From JAFARE01 sp963777285 (GTDB lineage Bacteria > Chloroflexota > Dormibacteria > Aeolococcales > Aeolococcaceae): a stretch of DNA of 64,000 nucleotides. Below are positions 19,042 through 26,224 of this stretch, piece after piece; position 1 is the first letter of the stretch; the number at the start of each line of letters is the position of its first letter. The DNA lies in NCBI GenBank assembly GCA_963777285.1, contig CAVZPR010000002.1:124001-188000 (forward strand). Reading direction: 5' to 3'. The notes beneath the pieces are model-generated. The model was not told where the DNA came from. It saw nothing but the letters and a program-made list of their open reading frames with translations, and searched no databases. The position numbers and the translations under genes are program-made.

Positions 19042-19911
19042 TCACACGCCGACGAGCTCGCGGGCCTCTTTCTCCACCGGCAGCCCGACCGCGTTGCCCC
19101 ACTCGCTCCACGAGCCGTCGTAGTTGCTCACGGTGGGATACCCGAGCAGGTAGCGCAGCACGAACCACGTGTGCGAGGAACGCTCACCGATGCGGCAGTA
19201 CGTGATCACCGATTGGTCCTGCGACACGCCCTTCGACTCGTAGAGCGCGAGCAGCTCGTCGGCGGACTTGAAGGTGTCGTCGTCTCGAATCGCCTGCGCC
19301 CAGGGGATGTTCACCGCGCCGGGGATGTGACCGGCGCGCTGCGCACCCTCGGTGGGGTACTCGGGTGGAGCGGAGATCTCGCCCTTGAACTCCGCCGGGG
19401 AGCGCACGTCGACCAGGGTGAAGCCGTCTTGGCCCAAGACATCGAGAACGTCGCCGCGGAAGCTGCGCAGCGACGCGTCCGGCTCCGGGGCGCGGTACTG
19501 AGACGCCGCGAATGCAGGCACCGCTTCGGTGGTGGGGCGGCCCTCGTCGATCCACTTGCGCCGGCCGCCGTTGAGCAGCCTGATCTCCGTGTGGCCGTAG
19601 ATCGCAAAGGTCCAGAAGGCGAACGCTGCGAACCAGTTGCGGAAGTCACCGTAGAGCACCAGCGTGGTCTGCGGCGTCGCGCCGACGCGGCTCAGCAGCT
19701 GCTCGAACTGCTCCTTCGACAGGATGTCGCGGCGGACGGGATCGTTGATGTCCCGCTTCCAGTCCACCAGCACGGAGTTGGGGATGTGGCCCAGCTCATA
19801 CGCGGCGGACGGGTCGTAGTCCACCTCGAGCACCCGTACCCGTGCGTCGTCGAGATGCTGCTCCAGCCACTCGGTGGTGACTAGGACCTCAGGATGTGCG
19901 TAGTCGGTCAT
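19042..19911 (-). CDS. sseA: thiosulfate sulfurtransferase (tandem rhodanese, mycobacterial CysA/SseA type)
   Basis: Transfers sulfane sulfur from thiosulfate to an acceptor such as cyanide or a thiol. The 289-residue protein has two rhodanese domains. The N-terminal one (about 8-130) is catalytically silent; the C-terminal one has the persulfide loop YCRIGERSSHTW with C239. It closely resembles mycobacterial CysA-type sulfurtransferases (family knowledge). The ATG at 19911 is supported by an AAGGAG Shine-Dalgarno at 19921-19926. Upstream lies a 29-codon cysteine-containing leader ORF and a good promoter, and downstream cysH and cysC-sat on the same strand. This argues for regulation by cysteine supply. 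Confidence 0.93.
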   Translation of the reverse strand: MTDYAHPEVLVTTEWLEQHLDDARVRVLEVDYDPSAAYELGHIPNSVLVDWKRDINDPVRRDILSKEQFEQLLSRVGATPQTTLVLYGDFRNWFAAFAFWTFAIYGHTEIRLLNGGRRKWIDEGRPTTEAVPAFAASQYRAPEPDASLRSFRGDVLDVLGQDGFTLVDVRSPAEFKGEISAPPEYPTEGAQRAGHIPGAVNIPWAQAIRDDDTFKSADELLALYESKGVSQDQSVITYCRIGERSSHTWFVLRYLLGYPTVSNYDGSWSEWGNAVGLPVEKEARELVGV

Positions 19912-19958
19912 GACGATTCTCTCCTTGGGTTTGTGTTGCTCCGTGTCGGTGAGGCTGC

Positions 19959-20048
19959 TCAGCCGCGACAGCAGGAACGGTCGCCGCGGCACCGGCCCCA
20001 GTCCAGCCAGCGGCGACGGGTGAAGCTCAGCTCCAGCACTCCGCACAT
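19959..20048 (-). CDS. cysteine-codon leader peptide upstream of the sulfurtransferase gene
   Basis: A 29-codon ORF starting ten bases after a TTGACT-N18-TAAGAT promoter and ending 47 bases before the sulfurtransferase ATG. The peptide contains SFTRRRWLDWGRC in the middle and ends SCCRG, with four cysteines in all and an adjacent Cys-Cys three codons before the stop. The T-RRR-x-[LV]-D-x-x-R core followed by terminal cysteines is the pattern of leader peptides placed before sulfur genes in actinobacteria. There, ribosome stalling at cysteine codons controls translation of the next gene. Too short for standard gene finders; the call rests on position, pattern and promoter. Confidence 0.75.
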   Translation of the reverse strand: MCGVLELSFTRRRWLDWGRCRGDRSCCRG

Positions 20049-20058
20049 CAGGCGGGCG

Positions 20059-20088
20059 ATCTTAAGGAAACCCCGGCGTGGCAGTCAA
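20059..20088 (-). promoter_or_regulatory. promoter TTGACT-N18-TAAGAT of the sulfur locus
   Basis: On the minus strand TTGACT (20088-20083) and TAAGAT (20064-20059) are 18 bases apart, and the leader-peptide ATG follows ten bases later. This is among the best sigma-70-type promoters in the window, and its mRNA would start about three bases before the leader ORF. Confidence 0.7.
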
Positions 20089-20108
20089 CTTTTGGAGCCG
20101 GCCGGGGT

Positions 20109-20723
20109 TCACGCCCCAGCCGCGGATTGGAAGCTGACCAGCCGCGGCCCCTCGCAGACGTAGGAGTACGTCGTCGCCCCGATCGTCACCCTGCCTCCGA
20201 CCTGCGAGCCGGCCGAGCTCCCGCTGCTCGAGCCGCTCTCGCTCGACCCGGGGATCCACGTCCAGATCGGAGTCGAGCTGCTGACACCGTCGCTGGTGCA
20301 GGAGACCACCGGCTGCTGAATCGCCAGCACCGCCAGCGGCGCCAGCCCCAGCGAGAGCAGGAGGCCGGCGCCGACGCGTGGCGCCGGGCGCGGCCGGGAG
20401 CGCGCCAGCTGCTGCCGCAGCATCAACAATGCCAGCGCCGCCGCGGCGAACGCGAAGCCGATCGAGAAGATGGCGAGGAACGCAGCGACGAAGAGCAGCA
20501 CGACGAGGAGCGTCAGCCACGGCACGCCGCCATCCGGATGCAGCCAGGCGCGGGCAGCGCCCGCGATCGTCAGCAGGGCGCAGACCGCAGCGATGACGAG
20601 CACGGGAACGGGCATGGCATAGGCCGGCTGTTGCAGCCGCTGTGCTGTCAGGACCACGATGAAGACTGCCAGCGCAGCCGCGATCAACGCCGGAGCCAGT
20701 GCGACAGCGCGCCGCAGCGTCAC
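20109..20723 (-). CDS. hypothetical membrane protein with extracytoplasmic C-terminal domain
   Basis: Unrecognised 204-residue protein. Four to five hydrophobic helices fill residues 8-135, for example VALAPALIAAALAVFIVVL and WLTLLVVLLFVAAFLAIF. A serine- and glycine-rich outer segment (SSSTPIWTWIPGSSESGSSS) follows, then a small beta-rich end. Two cysteines, in VVSCTSDG and YSYVCEGP, lie in the outer part and may pair. The GTG at 20723 is taken as start. It is preceded 41 bases upstream by the GT87-like gene on the same strand and may be its partner, but no function can be given. Confidence 0.6.
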   Translation of the reverse strand: MTLRRAVALAPALIAAALAVFIVVLTAQRLQQPAYAMPVPVLVIAAVCALLTIAGAARAWLHPDGGVPWLTLLVVLLFVAAFLAIFSIGFAFAAAALALLMLRQQLARSRPRPAPRVGAGLLLSLGLAPLAVLAIQQPVVSCTSDGVSSSTPIWTWIPGSSESGSSSGSSAGSQVGGRVTIGATTYSYVCEGPRLVSFQSAAGA

Positions 20724-20764
20724 GTTTTAGCCAACTCCGGCAACAACGTGGCCGGGCCTCCCGA

Positions 20765-22045
20765 TCAGACGCGCGACGGCTGCGTCTGCGGGCTGGCGCG
20801 CCAGAATCCTGCGGGCAGACGCCAGCCGAGCTTGCCGATGACCAGGCCGGCTGCGGCGATCCACAGCAGCACGATGCTCACCCACAGCGCGTCGCCGCGG
20901 CCCCCCCACAGCATCGCCACCAGCGACAGCACCCCAAGGACCCGGACCCACAGCTGCGAGGCGGCCAGCGTGGCCAGCGCCAGCGGGAACAGGTAGATGA
21001 GGTAGTGCGGCCAGATGGTCGACGAGAGGAATGGCACGGTGGCCAGCGTCAGCGCCATGGCTATGGCCACGTCCAGCCTGCGGTCGACGCAGGCGCGGAA
21101 CCAGAGCACCAGCACCGCCAGCCGCGACACCCACATCAGCAGCTGCGCGTCCAGCGTGCCGGGCACCGGCGTGCCAAACGGCGCCGAGGCCGGCAGCGTC
21201 CCGCTGAGGTCGCGCTGCAGGACGAAGGGCAGCGCCACGTTGGAGCCGTTGCGCAGCACGTGGCCGGCGAAGAACGGCAGCACCGTGCCCAGGTAGAAGA
21301 GCGTCGAGCCGACGCCGATGAGCGGCACGAATGCCAGATTGGTCACCGCCAGCGTGCCCAGCGCGACGCCGGTGATCGCGGGGCGGCGGCGCAGCAGCGG
21401 CACCAGCAGCAGGATCGCCGCCACGGGCTTGAACGCCAACCCGAGGGCCAGATAGACGCCGGCGTCGAGGTGCGGCATCCGCACCATCGCCAGCACCACC
21501 ATGAAGAGCACCAGGCCGTTGATCTGGCTCTGCACGACCTCCGACGCGACCGGGTCGGTGATGCTGATCAGCAGGGCAGCGCCGCCGAGAGTGAGCCAGT
21601 CGAGGCCGAATCGGCGTCCTGCCAGCACCACCGCGGCGACGAGCGCCAGGGCGTCGAGCAGCGTCCAGGCCGCGCCGGCGGCGGCGATCCCGTAGAGGCG
21701 AACCAGCGGGGCGAACGGCAGATAGGGGATCAGCCCCGAGGGCGGATGGACGAACGCCTTCGCGGACAGCGAGCTCTCCACCTGCTGGTGGGCGTTGTCG
21801 TAGAGCTGGCCGGGATTGCTGATGAAGTTCGAGGCGGCGCGCAGGTACAGGTATCCGTCGTTGCCGCCCTTGCCCGTGGGCAGCGTGGCCATGCGCTCGA
21901 TGGTGGTGTGGGCGAAGATGGCGAGCGCGGCGGCCCACACGGCGACGATCAATCCGCGGCGCAGCCACGTGGGCAGCGTGCCGGGCTCGCCGAAATGGAG
22001 GATGAAGGCGCGCAGCCGCGCCAGGCCCTCAGGCATCTCCGTCAC
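20765..22045 (-). CDS. GT87-like (DUF2029) polytopic membrane glycosyltransferase
   Basis: A 426-residue membrane protein with about ten helices and the GT87 layout: first outer loop GGNDGYLYLRAASNFISNPGQLYD with the acidic residue expected for catalysis, then AFVHPPSGLIPYLPFAPLV. Next comes SQINGLVLFMVVLAM, the family's Q-x-N segment. These enzymes use polyprenyl-phosphate sugars outside the membrane; the acceptor is unknown here. The GTG at 22045 is used; ATG at 22036 is possible. It begins inside the end of the RidA remnant, with a 17-base overlap. Confidence 0.78.
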   Translation of the reverse strand: MTEMPEGLARLRAFILHFGEPGTLPTWLRRGLIVAVWAAALAIFAHTTIERMATLPTGKGGNDGYLYLRAASNFISNPGQLYDNAHQQVESSLSAKAFVHPPSGLIPYLPFAPLVRLYGIAAAGAAWTLLDALALVAAVVLAGRRFGLDWLTLGGAALLISITDPVASEVVQSQINGLVLFMVVLAMVRMPHLDAGVYLALGLAFKPVAAILLLVPLLRRRPAITGVALGTLAVTNLAFVPLIGVGSTLFYLGTVLPFFAGHVLRNGSNVALPFVLQRDLSGTLPASAPFGTPVPGTLDAQLLMWVSRLAVLVLWFRACVDRRLDVAIAMALTLATVPFLSSTIWPHYLIYLFPLALATLAASQLWVRVLGVLSLVAMLWGGRGDALWVSIVLLWIAAAGLVIGKLGWRLPAGFWRASPQTQPSRV

Positions 22046-22211
22046 CGGTGAACGGCACGGCGGTCGCCTCGATCTCGATCATCAGCTGCGGCAGCGCCAG
22101 CGCCATCTGGCCGGCGACGAAGACGATCGATGCGGCGCCGTCCACCCGCCAGGCCTGCGAGAAGCCGAGCCGGTCCTGCCAGGACCAGGGATTCACCTGA
22201 CTCTTGCCCAT
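22029..22211 (-). pseudogene. RidA/YjgF-family remnant with internal in-frame deletion
   Basis: A 60-codon ORF whose first part, NPWSWQDRLGFSQAWRVDGA plus IVFVAGQ, matches the N-terminus of RidA-type enamine/imine deaminases. Its last part, LALPQLMIEIEATAV, matches their C-terminus. The roughly 70 residues between them, including most of the trimer active-site region, are missing, and the two ends are joined in frame. It is either a decaying gene or a mini-protein. Start ATG at 22211 (the frame extends to 22247). It overlaps the start of the GT87-like gene by 17 bases. Confidence 0.7.
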
Positions 22212-22247
22212 GACATCCCGACGATACGGCGAAACGGCGCGCCGCAT

Positions 22248-22414
22248 CCCCGCCGATGGGAGTGCTCAGCCCCAGGGGCCGGCGGCCTGCCGGGTGGACA
22301 GGTTCAGCCGGTATCGTTCTCACCCAGGTTCCGACGGGCACAGATCTGCGCCTCGATCACGCGGGGTTGGCGAGGTGAGGGCCGGAGTCGCGCGATCGAC
22401 TGGCACGAGCGTTC
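22248..22414. other. intergenic region with no recognised gene
   Basis: Together with 22433-22523 this is a 276-base gap between the RidA remnant (minus) and the VOC gene (plus). I see no ORF with coding character, no RNA gene and no terminator. The only structured site is the palindrome at 22415-22432. Confidence 0.5.
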
Positions 22415-22432
22415 GTGAAACACATGTCTCAC
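22415..22432 (+). promoter_or_regulatory. 18-base inverted repeat, possible operator
   Basis: GTGAAACA-CA-TGTCTCAC: seven of eight arm positions are complementary. It lies 91 bases upstream of the VOC gene and within a gene-free region, which fits an operator for a dimeric repressor. No regulator gene is adjacent. Confidence 0.4.
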
Positions 22433-22523
22433 CAACCTGGACGTGTTCGTCGCCGGCAAACCGCCGCCGAACCCGTGGCGTTGAAACGGATGCACCAGCC
22501 CAAAGCAAGCATGAGGTTCTGAG

Positions 22524-22913
22524 ATGGACATGACGCTCGAAGTGGTTCCCGTGCCGGTGACTGACACGGACCGGGCGATGGAGTTCTACAAACGGCTGGG
22601 CTTCAACGTCGACATGGACGAGCGGACCAATGACAACCTGCGCTTTGTGCAGCTCACACCACCCGGCTCCGGCTGTTCCATTCACATCGGAGAGGGCACC
22701 TCAACGATGACGCCCGGCAGTGTCAGGGGATTGATCCTGGTGGTGGACAGCGCTGAAGCGGCCAAGGCCGAACTCAACCAGCGCGGTATCGACACAAGCG
22801 AGGTTGAACCGCAGCCCTGGGGCAAGCACGTGTACTTCAGCGATCCCGACGGGAACTCCTGGACCGTGCAGGAGTCGTTTGCGAGGAACCAGCGCCGCAA
22901 GTCTGCCTCGTAA
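22524..22913 (+). CDS. VOC-superfamily (glyoxalase/bleomycin-resistance-like) protein
   Basis: A 129-residue single-domain protein of the vicinal oxygen chelate fold, with the two beta-alpha-beta-beta-beta modules visible. The first begins EVVPVPVTDTDRAMEFYKRLGF and ends near GCSIHIGEG; the second begins GLILVVDSAEAAKAELNQRG and ends HVYFSDPDGNSWTVQE. Putative metal ligands are H in SIHIGEG and E in the final TVQES strand. The substrate is unknown; detoxification of small electrophiles is typical of the family. A second ATG at 22530 could also start it. Confidence 0.85.
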   Translation: MDMTLEVVPVPVTDTDRAMEFYKRLGFNVDMDERTNDNLRFVQLTPPGSGCSIHIGEGTSTMTPGSVRGLILVVDSAEAAKAELNQRGIDTSEVEPQPWGKHVYFSDPDGNSWTVQESFARNQRRKSAS

Positions 22914-23015
22914 TTCCCCGAGGCTCCGTGGAGGCCGACCAGCGCTGAAGCCCGCATGTCACGGCCATGCGACGGCCTTGGGCACCTTCGGGCCCTCCAC
23001 TACGATGTGGTCCAG

Positions 23016-23390
23016 TTGTCCCAGAACAGGAGCGCCTTCGCAGAGGGCGAGCGTCCCGGCCACCGCCGCTCCATACTCATCGCGGCGGGATTCGTGTTTC
23101 TGCCCGCCGGATTGGTCGTTGGCTGCGCCGCTGTCGTGGTCGAGCTGGCGACGCGACTGCCCGGCGCGTGCTCTGCCGACTCCGGCATTTGGGGCGTCGC
23201 AGCCGCGCTCGTCCTTGCGGCAGCCACTGTGCCGGTCGCGATGGGGATGTGGCAGGTCGCCCAGCGCCTGATTCCTGTGCGCGAGCGGCTGCAGCTCCGG
23301 GTCATCAGTCTCACCTGCATGGCCATAGTCGGGTTGGCTGCGGCTGGGTATGTCTTTCTGGCTGTCGGCCTCTGCGGCTTGCAATTCTGA
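23016..23390 (+). CDS. small hypothetical membrane protein
   Basis: Unrecognised protein of about 124 residues with three hydrophobic helices: ILIAAGFVFLPAGLVVGC, WGVAAALVLAAATVPVAMG and CMAIVGLAAAGYVFLAVGL, with a short charged N-terminus. The start is uncertain. A TACGAT -10-like box at 23001-23006 is followed by GTG at 23007 and an in-frame TTG at 23016, which fits the leaderless spacing seen elsewhere. An ATG at 22956 would add 20 residues of atypical sequence. It converges on the tmRNA gene. Confidence 0.5.
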   Translation: MSQNRSAFAEGERPGHRRSILIAAGFVFLPAGLVVGCAAVVVELATRLPGACSADSGIWGVAAALVLAAATVPVAMGMWQVAQRLIPVRERLQLRVISLTCMAIVGLAAAGYVFLAVGLCGLQF

Positions 23391-23424
23391 AGTCGCGTCA
23401 GCCTGTCAGGAATCAGAGCCGCGG

Positions 23425-23797
<373 letters not shown>

Positions 23798-23832
23798 ATG
23801 GACGCGGCCCAGCGTGGCCTTCGTGCACGGCA

Positions 23833-23860
23833 ATCATACCCGCCCGAGAGCAGATCCCAA
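23833..23860 (-). promoter_or_regulatory. ssrA promoter TTGGGA-N16-TATGAT
   Basis: On the minus strand TTGGGA (23860-23855) and TATGAT (23838-23833) are 16 bases apart. The mature tmRNA 5' end lies 35 bases after the -10 box, so a precursor leader of about 28 bases would be removed, presumably by RNase P. Confidence 0.6.
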
Positions 23861-23898
23861 TCCGGGCATGCTCTTCTGACGGCGCACCTCCGTGACGC

Positions 23899-23904
23899 TA
23901 GGCT
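23899..23904 (+). promoter_or_regulatory. -10 box TAGGCT of hflX
   Basis: TAGGCT is followed by six bases and the ATG at 23911, as at the sensor kinase gene. A GTG at 23905 lies too close to the box to be the start of this transcript. Confidence 0.55.
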
Positions 23905-23910
23905 GTGCGC

Positions 23911-25131
23911 ATGGCGCACGCAGAATCGGTCTCCGGCGCCGACCCCGGGATCGGTGCGCGTCTGCACCGCGTCCTCATCGTCGGAACCGCCTCTGGCCGA
24001 GCCGACAGGGAGCGGCGCGAGATCGAGCTCGACGAGCTCGAGGAGCTGGCGCGCACTCTGCGCACGGAAGTCGTGGACCGGCAGCTGATCACGCTGCGCG
24101 AGCCGCACCCAGCGACGTTCCTGCGCAGCGGCGCCGTGGAGGCACTGACCATGCACATCGCCGAGCTCGATCGGCCGGCCGTCCTGGTCAATGACGCGCT
24201 GACGCCGCGCCAGCAGCGCAACCTGCAGGAGGCGTGGGACGTCCCCGTGCTGGACCGTACCGAGGTGATCCTGGCCATCTTCGCCAAGCGCGCCACCACC
24301 GCTGAGGGCCGCGTGCAGGTCGAGATGGCCCAGCTGGAGCACCTGCTGCCGCGCCTCGCCGGCGGGTGGTCGCACCTGGAGCGCCAGCGCGGTGGTGTCG
24401 GGCTGCGTGGCGGCCCGGGGGAGACGCAGATCGAGGTCGACCGCCGGCTGATCCGGCAGCGGCTGAAGCGGCTGCGCCAGCGGCTGGCCGTCGTCGAGAG
24501 ACAGCGCCGGACACGGCGTACCGCGCGCACGGACGTGCCGCTGGCGTCGTGCGCGCTGGTCGGCTACACCAACGCCGGCAAGTCCACGCTGCTCAACCGC
24601 ATGACGCACAGCGAGGTGCTCGCCGACAACCTGCTCTTCGCCACGCTCGACCCGACCTCGCGCCGCCTGGAGCTGCCCTCCGGCCGCCGCGTGATCCTCA
24701 CCGACACAGTCGGCTTCATCCAGAGCCTGCCCACCGAGCTGGTCGAGGCCTTCGCTGCGACGCTGGAGGAGGTGCGTCAAGCGCATCTCCTGGTCATCGT
24801 GGTGGATGGCTCGCATCCCGACTGCGAGGCGCAGCTGCGGACGGTGCTGGACACGCTCCGCGACATGGACTGCGACCAGCCGTCGCTGCTGGTGCTCAAC
24901 AAGGCCGACCGGCTGCGGGCCACAGCCCTTCGCGACGCCCGGCTTCGGCTCGGCGACGTGGCCGGCGTCTCGCCGCTCTGCGTCAGCGCGCTGCGCGGCA
25001 CCGGCCTTCGCGAGCTGCGCCAGGCGATCGACGCCCTGGCCGCCAGGGTCGTGCCCGACACCAAGGCCAACCGCGTCGTCCTGCCGGGCGCCACCCTGGA
25101 CCGATCCGAGGATCAGCGCGCCGCCGGCTGA
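23911..25131 (+). CDS. hflX: ribosome-associated GTPase HflX
   Basis: GTPase that splits stalled or stressed ribosomes into subunits. The 406-residue protein has the HflX N-terminal nucleotide-binding domain (RVLIVGTASG to about residue 110) with the signature QLEHLLPRLAGGWSHLERQR and GGPGETQIEVDRRLI. A helical linker follows, then the G domain: G1 ALVGYTNAGKSTLLN, the switch region LFATLDPTSRR, G3 DTVGFIQSLP, G4 NKAD and G5 CVSALRGTGL. It is divergent from ssrA, so two ribosome-rescue genes share one intergenic region. The ATG at 23911 is chosen from the -10 spacing. Confidence 0.95.
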   Translation: MAHAESVSGADPGIGARLHRVLIVGTASGRADRERREIELDELEELARTLRTEVVDRQLITLREPHPATFLRSGAVEALTMHIAELDRPAVLVNDALTPRQQRNLQEAWDVPVLDRTEVILAIFAKRATTAEGRVQVEMAQLEHLLPRLAGGWSHLERQRGGVGLRGGPGETQIEVDRRLIRQRLKRLRQRLAVVERQRRTRRTARTDVPLASCALVGYTNAGKSTLLNRMTHSEVLADNLLFATLDPTSRRLELPSGRRVILTDTVGFIQSLPTELVEAFAATLEEVRQAHLLVIVVDGSHPDCEAQLRTVLDTLRDMDCDQPSLLVLNKADRLRATALRDARLRLGDVAGVSPLCVSALRGTGLRELRQAIDALAARVVPDTKANRVVLPGATLDRSEDQRAAG

Positions 25132-25141
25132 CCCCCGGTGT

Positions 25142-26224
25142 TCACGGCGTCGTGAAGCTCACGTGGTCGAACGTCGCCGTGCCCAGCACCGCCGAGTTGT
25201 GCGAGCAGACGAAGAGACCGGCCGTCGCGGCCCCGCTGATGGGCAGGGTCATGCTCACCTGTTGCGTCCAGGTCGCTCCGTCGGCTGACGTGTACGCGGT
25301 GAACACGCTGCCGGCGCGCACCAGCTTCACCCACGCGTCGGGGAACGTGTACGAGCCGACGTTCACCGAGTTGTAGTAGTCCCATTGGATCTTGATGTAC
25401 CCGGGTCCCACCGCGATGAGCATGTAGTTGGAGCCGGACGTCGTGGACTGCTTGAAGATCACGCCGGCCTTGGCGTTGGGGTCGGACTGCGTCTGCGAGG
25501 TGACGCGCGCGATGATAGTGGCGTCACCGGGATCCGGCTGAGACACGTAGTTGAACTGGTCGTGCGTGTGCCAGATGTCGACACCGCCGCCGTTGACCGT
25601 GAACGTGCCGCCGCTGTAGCCCGCGGACCCGGCGAGCGCCGGCGATCCCACGTCCTGGTCCACCCACGGGCTGGGCAGCGAGTTCTGATTCTGAGACGTG
25701 AAGCTGACGTTGTCGAAAGTTGCCGTGCCCAGCACGTTGGCGTTGTGCGAGCAGACGAAGATGCCGGCCGTCGCCGCGCCGGTGATGGGCAACGCGATGC
25801 TGAGCTGCGACGTCCACGTCGAGCCGTCGGTCGAGGTGTACGCGGTGAAGGTGCTGCCCGAGCGCACGAGCTTGACCCATGCATTGGGCAAGGTGAAGGA
25901 CCCCACATTGATCGAGTTGTTGAAGTCGTACTGCACCTTGACGTAGCCCGGGCCCACGGCGATGAGGATGTAGTTCGATCCGGCGGCCGTGGACTGCTTG
26001 AACATCACGCCGGCCTTGGCGTTGGGATCGGACGCCGACTGCGACGTCACGCGGGCGACGATGGTGGCGTCGCCTGGGTCCGCCTGGGACACGTAGTTGA
26101 ACTGGTCGTGGGTTTGCCAGATGTCGATGCCGGCGCCGTTGACCGTGAACACACCGTTGGCGTAGCTGGCAGAGCCGGCCACCGCGGGCGACCCAACATC
26201 CTGGTCAACCCACGGACTGGGCAG
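25142..26224 (-). repeat. 546-base tandem direct repeat inside the secreted protein gene
   Basis: Copies at about 25142-25678 and 25688-26224 encode modules that both begin LPSPWVDQDVGSPA and both contain HDQFNYVSQ, DPNAKAGV and GAATAG(I/L)FVCSHN. The period is 546 bases (182 codons), and identity is high at DNA level too. A third, diverged module begins near 26900 with LPSAWQTTDVGSP. Confidence 0.85.
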
